Origin: Rhizobium lentis
Lineage (GTDB): Bacteria; Pseudomonadota; Alphaproteobacteria; Rhizobiales; Rhizobiaceae
Direction: 5' to 3'
Assembly: GCF_017352135.1 (NCBI RefSeq)
Contig: NZ_CP071454.1
Span: forward strand, 3,683,001-3,747,000
DNA: 64,000 nucleotides
Positions within the stretch are counted from its first letter, which is position 1. Each line of letters opens with the position of its first letter. The translations under genes and the position numbers were made by a program. Below, in pieces: positions 1 to 8,131 of the stretch. The notes beneath the pieces were generated by a model. It ran no database searches. It was given only the letters and a program-made list of their open reading frames with translations, and had not been told where the DNA came from.

Positions 1-2034
1 CGTGCCTGTGGGCGCGATGACAGAAACCTGCGCATTGCGGTAGCCGTGCTTTTCACCGAGCTCCAGAGCCTTGTCCCAGGCCGATTTGGCATGGGCGGCG
101 AGATCCTGATCCGGATTTTCCGAGTGGATCAGTGCGACCGGGTCGATCGAGAGCGCCTCATAGCCGGAGGTTTCGCCATAGGCGGCGCGGCGATGGTTGC
201 GGATGACCCGCAGCATGCTCTCGCGGTTCGGCGCGAAGTTCGGGAACGGGCCGAGCTCGCCAGCCATTTCGGCCGAGGTGGCGTAGCAGATGCCGGTCAT
301 GATCGCCGTCAGCGAACCGGCGATGGCACGCGCTTCAGCGGAGTCGTAGGGAATGCCCGAAGACATCAGCAGGCCGCCGATATTGGCATAGCCGAGGCCG
401 AGCGTGCGGTATTCGTAGGAGAGTTCGGCGATGCGCTTCGACGGGAACTGCGCCATCATGACCGAAATTTCGAGCACGACGGTCCACAGGCGAACGGCGT
501 GTTCGTAGTCGCCGATATTGATGCGCTTGGTGGCCTTGTCCTTGAACTGCAGCAGGTTCAGCGAGGCGAGGTTGCAGGCCGTGTCATCGAGGAACATGTA
601 TTCCGAGCACGGGTTCGAGCCACGGATCGGGCCGCCGGCCGGCGAGGTGTGCCAGTCGTTCATCGTCGTGTTGAAGTGGATGCCCGGATCGGCCGAAGCC
701 CAGGCGGCGTAGGAAATGGTTTCCCAGAGGTCGCGTGCCATCAGCGTCTTCATCACCCGGCCGTCCTTGCGGGCGGTCAGGTTCCATTCGCCGTCATTCT
801 CGACGGCGCGCAGGAAGTCGTCCTTGATCGAGACGGAGTTGTTGGAGTTCTGGCCGGATACCGTCAGATAGGCCTCCGAATCCCAATCCGTGTCGTAGGT
901 CTTGAATTCGAGATCCTTATAGCCCTGGCGGGCGAACTGGATGACGCGCTGGACGTAGTTTTCCGGAACCTGGTCCTTCTTGGCGGCGCGGATTTCGCGC
1001 TTCAGGGCAGGGTTCTTGTTGGGATCGTAGCAATCGCCATTATCGCCTTCGCAATTGACGCAGGCCTTCATGATCGCCTTCAGATGCTTGGCGACGACCT
1101 TCGAGCCGGTGACGAGGGCTGCGACCTTCTGCTCTTCCTTGACCTTCCAGTTGATGTATTCCTCGATATCGGGATGGTCGATATCGACGACGACCATCTT
1201 GGCGGCGCGGCGCGTCGTGCCGCCCGATTTGATGGCGCCGGCGGCGCGGTCGCCGATCTTCAGGAAGCTCATCAGTCCGGAGGAGCGGCCGCCGCCGGAA
1301 AGCTTTTCACCTTCGCCGCGCAGCATAGAGAAGTTGGAGCCGGTGCCGGAGCCGTATTTGAAGAGGCGCGCCTCACGCACCCAGAGGTCCATGATGCCGC
1401 CTTCGTTGACGAGATCGTCCTCGACGGACTGGATGAAGCAGGCATGCGGCTGCGGATGTTCGTAGGCCGACTTGGACTTGGTCAGCTTGCCGGTGAAGGG
1501 ATCGACATAGAAATGACCCTGGCCCGGCCCGTCGATGCCGTAGGCCCAGTGCAGGCCGGTGTTGAACCACTGCGGCGAGTTCGGAGCGACGCGCTGGGTG
1601 GCGAGCATATAGGCGAGCTCGTCCTTGAAGGCGGCCGCATCTTCTTCCGAGGAGAAATAGCCGCCCTTCCAGCCCCAATAGGTCCAGGTGCCGGCGAGAC
1701 GGTCGAAGACCTGGCGCGCATCGATTTCGGAGCCTGTCTGCTCCTCCTTGGGCAGGGACTTCAGCGCCGCATCGTCAGGAACGGAGCGCCACAGGAAGGA
1801 GGGAACGTCGTTTTCCTCCACCTTCTTCAGCCGGCTGGGAACGCCGGCCTTGCGGAAATACTTCTGCGCCAGAACGTCGGTCGCGACCTGCGAGAACTGC
1901 GCGGGAACATCGATGTTCTCGAGGCGGAACACGATCGAACCGTCGGGGTTCTTGATCTCGCTTGTCGCCTTGCGGAATTCGATATCCGCATAGGCGCCTT
2001 GGCCGGCCTTCGTGAAACGACGTTCGATGCGCAT
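1..2034 (-). CDS. nrdJ: Adenosylcobalamin-dependent (class II) ribonucleotide reductase, N-terminal 678 residues
   Basis: Reading leftward from an ATG at 2034, the frame stays open to the window edge, so the gene is partial (678 residues; full-length rhizobial enzymes are roughly 1,250). The protein reduces ribonucleotides to deoxyribonucleotides with coenzyme B12. Visible signatures are MRIERRFTKAGQGAY at the start, NSPQWFNTGLHWAYG, the substrate-loop segments PHACFIQSVEDDLV and KYGSGTGSNFSMLRGEGE, and NPCSEYMFLDDTACNLASLNL, which carries the Asn-Pro-Cys-Ser-Glu radical-site residues. The C-terminal redox cysteines lie outside the window. It is separated from gpt by about 600 bp containing the NrdR-like boxes described separately. 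Identification is very secure from motifs; B12 dependence is family knowledge. Confidence 0.95.
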   Translation of the reverse strand, partial: MRIERRFTKAGQGAYADIEFRKATSEIKNPDGSIVFRLENIDVPAQFSQVATDVLAQKYFRKAGVPSRLKKVEENDVPSFLWRSVPDDAALKSLPKEEQTGSEIDARQVFDRLAGTWTYWGWKGGYFSSEEDAAAFKDELAYMLATQRVAPNSPQWFNTGLHWAYGIDGPGQGHFYVDPFTGKLTKSKSAYEHPQPHACFIQSVEDDLVNEGGIMDLWVREARLFKYGSGTGSNFSMLRGEGEKLSGGGRSSGLMSFLKIGDRAAGAIKSGGTTRRAAKMVVVDIDHPDIEEYINWKVKEEQKVAALVTGSKVVAKHLKAIMKACVNCEGDNGDCYDPNKNPALKREIRAAKKDQVPENYVQRVIQFARQGYKDLEFKTYDTDWDSEAYLTVSGQNSNNSVSIKDDFLRAVENDGEWNLTARKDGRVMKTLMARDLWETISYAAWASADPGIHFNTTMNDWHTSPAGGPIRGSNPCSEYMFLDDTACNLASLNLLQFKDKATKRINIGDYEHAVRLWTVVLEISVMMAQFPSKRIAELSYEYRTLGLGYANIGGLLMSSGIPYDSAEARAIAGSLTAIMTGICYATSAEMAGELGPFPNFAPNRESMLRVIRNHRRAAYGETSGYEALSIDPVALIHSENPDQDLAAHAKSAWDKALELGEKHGYRNAQVSVIAPTGT

Positions 2035-2152
2035 AGTCTTGACCTCGCGTTGGCGCCCGTCCCCAGGGCGCAAAATTTCTATCCGGCGGCACTGTCCTCG
2101 TGCAGCCAGTCTCGTTTCCGTATCGTGACAGGGGTGTCATCCGGAGATGTCT

Positions 2153-2199
2153 TTCCTGTATCTTGTGGTGATGGTGGCTGCAAACACTAAATATAGTAT
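2153..2199 (-). promoter_or_regulatory. Paired NrdR-box candidates upstream of nrdJ
   Basis: The site 2184-2199 (ACACTAAATATAGTAT) matches 14 of 16 positions of the NrdR box (aCACwAtATaTwGtgt). A weaker partner at 2153-2168 matches 10 of 16, mostly in its right half. The starts are 31 bp apart, close to three helical turns, the spacing typical of NrdR box pairs. They lie 119-165 bp upstream of the nrdJ ATG. The sequence match is direct; NrdR control is inferred. Confidence 0.6.
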
Positions 2200-2514
2200 T
2201 AACAGCTTATTATCGCCAGTCCCGATGTCACTTTTTTTGGAGGCTGAAAACTGCGCAAAGATCCCTCTGAGCCTGAGCCGCTCCCGGCGCAATGCCCTCA
2301 ATCTGCGTCCTGTTTTTCAAAGGGAACCGGGCTCGTTACCTCCGGTCCTGTCGCCGCCGCAACATCAGGAACAGTAAAGTTGGAAACTGCTGATTCCGTC
2401 AAGGGCTGGTTTTTAATTGTATGGTAACCACAACATCTTGTGGATGCGCCTGTGGAGATTGGGGAAAGCCGGGGAGTGCTGAAAATACAATGACTTGCGG
2501 GCGTTCCCGGCTAA

Positions 2515-2551
2515 GGAAAATGCCGCAGCGGCAAAAAAGCGGGCTGCGGCA
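2515..2551 (-). terminator. Candidate terminator downstream of gpt
   Basis: Arms TGCCGCAGC (2521-2529) and GCTGCGGCA (2543-2551) are perfect complements. On the minus strand the stem is followed by TTTTCC, as expected for a weak intrinsic terminator of gpt. A second GC-rich hairpin (2618-2642) sits directly after the gpt stop but lacks a T-run. Confidence 0.5.
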
Positions 2552-2656
2552 AATCTTGTGATGGCATTTCCGCCGCAAATGCGCATGCCGATTCGCTGGA
2601 GAAATCGGTAGCGTCAAAGTGCGCCGGGGATGGCGGCGCACTCCGATTTGTGGCGA

Positions 2657-3151
2657 TCAACGCGCGCCCTTGGCGATCGGTTCCTGGTAGGTGAACCCCA
2701 TGTCCCAGGGGAAATAGATCCAGGTGTCCTGGCTCACCTCGGTGATAAAGGTGTCGACGGTCGGCACGCCCTTCGGCTTGGCGTAGACGCAGGCGAAATG
2801 CGCCTTCGGCAGCATGGTGCGCACCTGGGCGGCGGTCTTGCCGGTATCCGTCAGATCGTCGACGACGAGCACGCCGTCGCCGCCGTTTTCAGCAAGCTCG
2901 GGCGCAATTCCCTTGAGCAGCACCATATCCCCCTGGTTCACATAGTCGTGGTAGGAGGCGATGCAGACGGTCTCGATCAACCGAATGTTCAGTTCGCGCG
3001 AGATGATCGCGGCCGGAACAAGGCCGCCGCGGGTGATGCAGACGATCGCCCTGAACGTCTGCTCCAGGCCGGCAAGCCGCCAGGCGAGCGCGCGCGCATC
3101 GCGGTGGAACTGATCCCAGGAAACGGGAAAGGCTTTATCGGGAAGGGACAT
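2657..3151 (-). CDS. gpt: Xanthine(-guanine) phosphoribosyltransferase
   Basis: A 164-residue enzyme that salvages xanthine or guanine to the nucleotide using PRPP. The type I phosphoribosyltransferase fold is shown by [11 protein letters not shown] near residue 40 and the PRPP-binding [14 protein letters not shown]; the tail [13 protein letters not shown] is characteristic of Gpt. An upstream in-frame ATG (3169) exists, but the ATG at 3151 is preferred because GGAG lies seven bases before it and the product then begins like known Gpt proteins. It is a single gene with its own flanking space. Function is secure by family resemblance; substrate preference between xanthine and guanine is not visible. 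Confidence 0.93.
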   Translation of the reverse strand: MSLPDKAFPVSWDQFHRDARALAWRLAGLEQTFRAIVCITRGGLVPAAIISRELNIRLIETVCIASYHDYVNQGDMVLLKGIAPELAENGGDGVLVVDDLTDTGKTAAQVRTMLPKAHFACVYAKPKGVPTVDTFITEVSQDTWIYFPWDMGFTYQEPIAKGAR

Positions 3152-3348
3152 CTGGCTGCTCCGCGGCATGATAGAGACGACACGCCGTTTGCCGGCGACC
3201 GGATGGGCTTAACGCAGCCATCGGCAAGCGGGAAATCGCACAGCCGGAATTGCGCGAGATCGGCCGAGGCTCGAAGCCCTCATCGGTCGCTGCAATTAGC
3301 GGGATTTGCCGGCAAAACGCAAGAGCGCCGATGATTGCGACAAGAAGG

Positions 3349-4185
3349 TCATCGCGACAACAGTGTCAGCGCCGTCATCGATTGCAGCACAGTCTTCGTC
3401 GTGCCGCCGAAGATCATCTGCCAGAGCCAGGAATGCGTGTAGGCGCCCATGACGAGAAGGTCGATGCTGCTGTCGGAAAGCCGGTTCTCGATAATATGCG
3501 AGGCATTCTTGTCCACGCTCTGGGCCGTCGAAAGCGTCGTCTTCACGCCGTGGCGGGCAAGGGCAGCGGCGATCTCCGCACCCGATGTCAGCGGCAGCGC
3601 CGATTCGGCCGGATCGACCGAAAAGATTTCCACCGCGTCGGCCGCCTTCAGGAACGGCAGCGCGTCGAAGGTCGCGCGCGCCGCCTCCTTCGAGCCGTTC
3701 CAGGCGATCAGCACGCGTCTGATCGGCTTCGGCTGACGGATGATATAGGGGATCATCAGCACGGGACGGCCGGTTTCGAAGAGGAAGCTGTCGACATCGA
3801 CATGGCTATCTGAGGGGGTGGCCGGGTCGGCCTGCGAGGCGATCAACAGGTCGGCGCTGCGCGCGCTTTCGATCAGCGGTGCAGAACCGTAGCCGGTCGA
3901 TGTGGCGAAGCTGCGCCATTCGGAGGAGGCGCCGGCGGCTTGTGCTCTGGCACGAAAGATGCGTTCCACGGCGATCGTTTCGCCATGCGCCATATCCTGC
4001 AGCGCCTGCACGGCAACGGGATCGGGAATTTCCATCGGCGCCACCAGCGGCACGGCCGATATGCTTTCGGCATGCAGACCGATCACGTGAGCACCGCTGT
4101 CTGCGGCAATGGCAAAGGCGAAATCGGCGACGGCGGCGCTGTTGTCTGCTGTATCGAGAATGGCGAGAATGGTTTTGTAAGACAT
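3349..4185 (-). CDS. Universal stress protein, two-domain UspA family
   Basis: The 278-residue protein consists of two tandem Usp folds: an N-terminal one opening MSYKTILAILDTADNSAAV and a C-terminal one beginning around RRVLIAWNGSKEAARA. The C-terminal domain retains the nucleotide-binding type pattern, with VMGAYTHSWLWQMIFGGTTK near the end. AGGAG lies a few bases upstream of the ATG at 4185. Members of this family accumulate under starvation or stress and bind ATP or AMP; no specific partner can be read from the neighbours, gpt and the CinA-like gene, which are separated from it by over 100 bp on each side. Confidence 0.9.
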   Translation of the reverse strand: MSYKTILAILDTADNSAAVADFAFAIAADSGAHVIGLHAESISAVPLVAPMEIPDPVAVQALQDMAHGETIAVERIFRARAQAAGASSEWRSFATSTGYGSAPLIESARSADLLIASQADPATPSDSHVDVDSFLFETGRPVLMIPYIIRQPKPIRRVLIAWNGSKEAARATFDALPFLKAADAVEIFSVDPAESALPLTSGAEIAAALARHGVKTTLSTAQSVDKNASHIIENRLSDSSIDLLVMGAYTHSWLWQMIFGGTTKTVLQSMTALTLLSR

Positions 4186-4291
4186 ATCAATTCTCCTTGC
4201 GCTGACATGGCGTGCGCGGGGAAGGAATGCCCCGGACCGTTCTCGCGTTCCTTGACGGGGATCAAGGCTCGCTCCCAGTTCGGTTTTCTCC

Positions 4292-5068
4292 TCAAGCCTC
4301 GGCGGAACGGTTTTCTGCAGAGTCCTTCTTCTGGCGGATGGCCTCGATCATCGCATGCACCTCAGCGCCGGCCGCATCGATCGCCGCCTGCGCGCGGCCG
4401 CGCACGACGATCTCCGTCGAGAATTTTTCGCCGATATAACGCGGGTAGGAACCGATGCTGGTGTCCGGATGCGCTTTCTGGATCGCCGCGAGCGGGGTGC
4501 CGATATCACCTTCGCCGTAAGGGCAGGCGATGGCGAGCGAGAGCACCGGCGTTCCAGTACGAAGTGTCGGCAGCACATTGTCGACCATTGCCTGGAAGAC
4601 CTGCGGCACGCCGGCCATGACATAGACGTTGCCAATGATGAAGCCCGGCGCCGTCGACACCGGATTGGGTATATGGACGGCACCCCGCGGCATGCGCGCC
4701 ATGCGCTGGCGCGCCTCGGTGAATTCCATCTCGCGGCGACGGTACATATCGGCAAGCAGCGTCATTGCCGCTTCATCATATTCGCAGGGCAGGCCGAAAG
4801 CCTTGGAGATCGCATCGGCGGTGATGTCGTCATGCGTCGGCCCGATGCCGCCCGAGGTGAAGACGTAATCATATCTCGCGCGAAGCGCATTCAGCGCCTC
4901 GACGATCGCTTCCTCGTCGTCGGCGACGATGCGCACCTCCTTGAGGTCGATGCCGGAAAGGGTCAGCAGATCGGCGAGGTGACCGATATTTTTGTCCTTG
5001 GTGCGGCCGGAAAGCAGTTCGTCGCCGATGGCGAGCATGGCGGCGGTGACGACGGTGGCATGGCTCAT
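4292..5068 (-). CDS. CinA N-terminal / MoaB-Mog-fold protein (molybdopterin-binding domain family)
   Basis: 258 residues from an ATG at 5068; the open frame extends further upstream, but those residues look non-coding and overlap the tRNA-Leu. The motif FTSGGIGPTHDDITADAI is the hallmark of the MoCF-biosynthesis/CinA domain, and MAGVPQVFQAMVDNVLP follows as in CinA-type proteins. Only the COG1058 domain is present; the C-terminal nicotinamide-nucleotide amidase domain of long CinA proteins is absent. The biochemical role of stand-alone versions is unsettled (pyrophosphatase or cofactor-related), so no reaction is assigned. Confidence 0.88.
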   Translation of the reverse strand: MSHATVVTAAMLAIGDELLSGRTKDKNIGHLADLLTLSGIDLKEVRIVADDEEAIVEALNALRARYDYVFTSGGIGPTHDDITADAISKAFGLPCEYDEAAMTLLADMYRRREMEFTEARQRMARMPRGAVHIPNPVSTAPGFIIGNVYVMAGVPQVFQAMVDNVLPTLRTGTPVLSLAIACPYGEGDIGTPLAAIQKAHPDTSIGSYPRYIGEKFSTEIVVRGRAQAAIDAAGAEVHAMIEAIRQKKDSAENRSAEA

Positions 5069-5232
5069 GGGGTGTTCCGTGATGTGAAGCTGGTCAATAG
5101 GTAGCGCCGTTCGGCCGCTTTGCAAACACCCGAGCATGATGCCGAAACGTGTAAGCGGCCTTTGGACAACATCAAAAAGGCCGCAAAACATCCCCTTGAC
5201 GAATCCGCCTAAGTCGTTGATCTGGGACTGAC

Positions 5233-5318
5233 GCGGGCGTGGCGAAACTGGTAGACGCAAGGGACTTAAAATCCCTCGGCCTTAGGCTATACGGGTTCGA
5301 TCCCCGTCGCCCGCACCA
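5233..5318 (+). tRNA. tRNA-Leu (anticodon UAA)
   Basis: The acceptor arms GCGGGCG (5233-5239) and CGCCCGC (5308-5314) pair fully, followed by A and an encoded CCA (5316-5318). The anticodon loop CTTAAAA places TAA at 5267-5269. A long variable arm (about 5275-5294) is present as in class II tRNAs, and the T-loop GGTTCGATCCC is intact. Total 86 nt with CCA. Confidence 0.97.
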
Positions 5319-5334
5319 GCCTACGCTCTGTGAG

Positions 5335-5355
5335 CTTCGGCTCGGCGAGCCGAAG
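5335..5355 (+). terminator. Hairpin after tRNA-Leu, possible terminator
   Basis: CTTCGGCTC (5335-5343) and GAGCCGAAG (5347-5355) form a perfect 9-bp stem with a 3-nt loop, 17 bases after the tRNA. There is no T-run, so it may be a processing or rho-assisted stop rather than a classic intrinsic terminator. Confidence 0.4.
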
Positions 5356-5366
5356 AGAGCAGCCAA

Positions 5367-5440
5367 GCGAAGGCTGTCGCGCCGTAGTTCCGTCAGGAGC
5401 GAAGGCTGTCGCGCCGTAGTTCCGTCAGGAACGAAGGCGG
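5367..5440. repeat. Tandem 32-bp repeat, two full copies plus a fragment
   Basis: Positions 5367-5398 and 5399-5430 are a 32-bp unit (starting GCGAAGGCTGTCGCGCCG) repeated head to tail, followed by a partial third unit at about 5431-5440. It lies between the tRNA-Leu hairpin and the small gene at 5578 and does not encode anything obvious. Confidence 0.8.
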
Positions 5441-5577
5441 ACTGGTTCTATAATGAATCGTGTTTGAATATGCCTATATATTGCGCGCAAAAGCGCGTTA
5501 TTGCTTGACAATGACATTTTCGGTGCAAGGATTGCGCCGCGATCGGTGAGTAAGTGTTGTCTTGTGGGAGTAAGACG

Positions 5578-5709
5578 ATGGTTTACGATTGGAGCGGGAC
5601 CAGGGTTCGGCGCATCCGGATAGTCAAAACCAGTGTCGCATTTGTTCTTGCAACTGTTGTGGCTGCGATATCGCTGTTTTTCGGCGCAACGGAATTGTCA
5701 GGTTTCTGA
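5578..5709 (+). CDS. Small single-pass membrane protein, 43 aa
   Basis: An ATG at 5578 follows GGGAG at a spacing of seven bases and opens a 43-codon frame ending at TGA 5709. The product begins MVYDWSGTRVRRIRIVK, a charged cytoplasmic head, followed by a hydrophobic stretch of about 20 residues (VAFVLATVVAAISLFF) and a short tail. The pattern of positive head plus one transmembrane helix is plausible for a genuine small inner-membrane protein. I do not recognise a function. It converges on the VanZ-like gene with 10 bp between the stops. Confidence 0.6.
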   Translation: MVYDWSGTRVRRIRIVKTSVAFVLATVVAAISLFFGATELSGF

Positions 5710-5719
5710 CCCGCGATAA

Positions 5720-6094
5720 TCAGCCTTCTGCGAAAGGCAGGCTGTTTGGAGTCTTGCTCTCGCGCCACTTGTTGATCACCCAGCCAGCCAGCAGCCCAAG
5801 GGCGGAGCCCATGGCCTTGATGCCGGCGTCGTGCAGGCGGGGATGACGGGTCGGCGTGAGGTACTGCAGATATTCGATTGCGACCGCACCGATGATCAGC
5901 AGCACGGCCACCAGTTTCCACTGTTTCGGGTAGGCGAGCGCGAAGGCGAGGCCAAGGAGGACATAGGCGACGCCGCGGTCCGTATTGACCGTCGTGATCG
6001 TATCCGGTCTCAGCCCGATCGGCGAAACCGTGACAAAGAGGATGAGCGCGAGCAACAGCCAGGCGAGCGGTCTTGCGAGTTTGAAGATCATCAT
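5720..6094 (-). CDS. VanZ-like small integral membrane protein
   Basis: A 124-residue protein with four predicted hydrophobic segments: LAWLLLALILFVTVSP, GVAYVLLGLAFALAYP, LVAVLLIIGAVAIEYLQ and GSALGLLAGWVI. The segment GAVAIEYLQYLTPTRHPRLHDAGIKAMG resembles the conserved E-x-x-Q...D-x-x-x-N/K region of the VanZ family. VanZ proteins confer low-level teicoplanin tolerance in some Gram-positives, but the role of these short proteobacterial members is unknown. Stands alone between a 43-aa gene and ilvA. Confidence 0.7.
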   Translation of the reverse strand: MMIFKLARPLAWLLLALILFVTVSPIGLRPDTITTVNTDRGVAYVLLGLAFALAYPKQWKLVAVLLIIGAVAIEYLQYLTPTRHPRLHDAGIKAMGSALGLLAGWVINKWRESKTPNSLPFAEG

Positions 6095-6278
6095 CGCTCC
6101 ATATAAGTGGCAGGCCTATTGTTTGACAGTTAAAATCAGTCCATCTGCCGCCGATTTTGCGATTGGCTTAAGAAAGGCTTCGCGGCGCCGAACCGGAAAT
6201 GGCGGCAGCGGGCTTTCTTTTGCCGGCCGGCCCGTGCCATAGCGGCGGTGGCTAACCTTTTGGGAATGGACCACGCCC

Positions 6279-7529
6279 GTGACGAGACTTGAAGTCGAAA
6301 ACGCCGAAGAGGCAATGCGCAGCCTCTTCCCGGCAACGCCGCTGCAGCTCAATGACCATCTCTCGGCCCGCTACGGCGCCGATATCTGGCTGAAGCGCGA
6401 GGATCTGTCGCCGGTACGCTCCTACAAGATCCGTGGCGCCTTCAATTTCTTCCGCAAGGCGATCGGGCAGGGGGCGGCCGGCAAGACCTTCGTCTGCGCC
6501 TCGGCCGGCAATCATGCTCAGGGCTTTGCCTATGTCTGCCGGCATTTCGGCGTGCCGGGCGTCGTCTTCATGCCGGTGACGACACCGCAGCAGAAGATCG
6601 ACAAGACGCGTATGTTCGGCGCCGAATTCATCACCATCCGGCTGTTCGGCGACTTTTTCGATCAGTGCTACCAGGCGGCGCGCGAGCACGTCGAGGCGGT
6701 CGGCGGCGTCATGGTGCCGCCCTTCGACCATGCCGACATCATCGAGGGGCAGGCGACCGTCGCTGCCGAAATCATGCAGCAGTTGCCGGAGGGAACGGTG
6801 CCCGACATCGTCGTTCTGCCGGTCGGAGGCGGCGGCCTTGCAGCCGGCATCACGGGCTATCTCGACGGCACCGTACCGAAATCGGCCTTCGTCTTCGCCG
6901 AGCCTGCCGGCGCGCCGAGCCTCAGGCGCAGCATCGAGGCAGGCGAGGTGACAACGCTTGCCAAGGTCGACAATTTCGTCGACGGCGCAGCCGTCGCCCG
7001 CATCGGCGATCTGAATTTTGCCGCTCTTCGCGATTTTCCGGCAAGCCAGGTGCATCTGATGCCGGAGAACGCCATCTGCGTCACCATTCAGGAGATGCTG
7101 AACGTCGAGGGCGTCGTGCTTGAGCCGGCCGGCGCCCTGTCGCTGACGGCGATCGCCGCGATGGACGCCGGGGCCATCCGCGGTAAGACCGTCATCGCCG
7201 TCGTCTCCGGCGGAAATTTCGATTTCGAGCGTCTGCCTGACGTAAAGGAAAGAGCCATGCGCTACGCAGGGCTGAAGAAATACTTCATCCTGCGGCTTGC
7301 CCAGCGCCCCGGCGCGCTCCGGGATTTCCTCAATCTGCTCGGCCCCGACGACGATATCGCCCGTTTCGAATATCTGAAGAAATCGGCGCGCAATTTCGGC
7401 TCGATCCTGATCGGCATCGAAACCAAGGCGCCCGAGAATTTTGCTCGGCTGATCGCAAATTTCGAAGCCGCCGGCATGGGTTACGAGGATATCACCGAAA
7501 ACGAGATCCTCGCCAATCTGATCATTTGA
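6279..7529 (+). CDS. ilvA: Threonine ammonia-lyase (threonine dehydratase), biosynthetic type
   Basis: 416 residues. Converts threonine to 2-oxobutanoate, the first committed step of isoleucine synthesis, with pyridoxal phosphate. The PLP-binding lysine sits in VRSYKIRGAFN, and the glycine-rich phosphate loop is VLPVGGGGLAAGI. The C-terminal part from about residue 330 (MRYAGLKKYFILRLAQRPGALRDFLNLL) is an ACT-like regulatory domain, implying feedback control, probably by isoleucine. The start used is GTG at 6279; an in-frame ATG at 6315 is the alternative. It is followed after 37 bp by hlyU on the same strand. Family assignment is firm; allosteric ligand is inferred. Confidence 0.92.
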   Translation: MTRLEVENAEEAMRSLFPATPLQLNDHLSARYGADIWLKREDLSPVRSYKIRGAFNFFRKAIGQGAAGKTFVCASAGNHAQGFAYVCRHFGVPGVVFMPVTTPQQKIDKTRMFGAEFITIRLFGDFFDQCYQAAREHVEAVGGVMVPPFDHADIIEGQATVAAEIMQQLPEGTVPDIVVLPVGGGGLAAGITGYLDGTVPKSAFVFAEPAGAPSLRRSIEAGEVTTLAKVDNFVDGAAVARIGDLNFAALRDFPASQVHLMPENAICVTIQEMLNVEGVVLEPAGALSLTAIAAMDAGAIRGKTVIAVVSGGNFDFERLPDVKERAMRYAGLKKYFILRLAQRPGALRDFLNLLGPDDDIARFEYLKKSARNFGSILIGIETKAPENFARLIANFEAAGMGYEDITENEILANLII

Positions 7530-7566
7530 CTTGGCGGAAACGATGCCGCCGTGCTAAAGGCGGATC

Positions 7567-7893
7567 ATGGCTTCGTTCATATCAAATCTCTTTTCGATGT
7601 TCTCCGGCGGCGGCAAACCGGCTTCGCAAACGGCGGGCCCGTCCGGCGAGCCGCAGCTTTACGGCGATTGCACGATCTATGCCGAGCCGCGCAAGGAAGG
7701 CAGCCAGTACCGCCTGGCCGGTCGCATCGAAAAGAAGGTCGGCGACGAGGTACTGGTGCGGAATTTCATCCGCGCCGATCTCTTCTCCTCCTCCGATGAT
7801 GCGATCGAGTGCACGGTACGCAAGGCGCAGCAGATCATCGATCAACACGGCCCGTCGCTCTTCGGTGACGGCGAGAAGCTGCGTCAGGTCTGA
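7567..7893 (+). CDS. HlyU-family protein
   Basis: 108 residues with GEPQLYGDCTIYAEPRKEG, YRLAGRIEKKVGDE and NFIRADLFSSSDDAIE, which match the HlyU family (named for a Vibrio haemolysin activator). A poorly ordered, Ser/Gly-rich N-terminus (FSMFSGGGKPASQT) precedes the conserved core. In Rhizobiales this is a single-copy small protein of unknown role, and nothing here points to haemolysin genes. It follows ilvA closely and may be co-transcribed with it. Family call is fairly secure, function is not. Confidence 0.8.
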   Translation: MASFISNLFSMFSGGGKPASQTAGPSGEPQLYGDCTIYAEPRKEGSQYRLAGRIEKKVGDEVLVRNFIRADLFSSSDDAIECTVRKAQQIIDQHGPSLFGDGEKLRQV

Positions 7894-8131
7894 AGTCTCG
7901 ATCCGGTCCGGATCGCCGGACGGAAATTCGTTGCTTTTCAATCGTATGACTTGGGTGTTCATCCGAAATGTGCAAGCGCGCTCACGCAATCTTAAAGGAT
8001 TGCGATGAAAGCTATGGCCTGCGGGATTTGCGGGACATCTTCGTGTTGGACTTTTTCGGACGATCGATCAAAGGATCCGCTGTCGCGATTGTCGCGCCCA
8101 TGCGGCGCCGGCCTGCAGGCGAGGTGCCGTA

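Larger units (their letters stand above)
2035..2656. other. 622-bp intergenic region between gpt and nrdJ
   Basis: No convincing gene. It holds the nrdJ upstream region with NrdR-like boxes (2153-2199) and two hairpins near the end of gpt. I looked for a cobalamin riboswitch, since nrdJ is B12-dependent, and could not see a convincing B12-box core on the minus strand. Confidence 0.5.

Noticed and set aside
46..2190. Long plus-strand ORF (714 aa) opposite nrdJ
   Set aside because: Antisense shadow of a GC-rich gene; the product is compositionally odd (Arg/Gly/Asp/Leu) and the reverse strand encodes clear NrdJ motifs.
2200..2400. Possible cobalamin riboswitch ahead of nrdJ
   Set aside because: No convincing B12-box or conserved core could be aligned on the minus strand.
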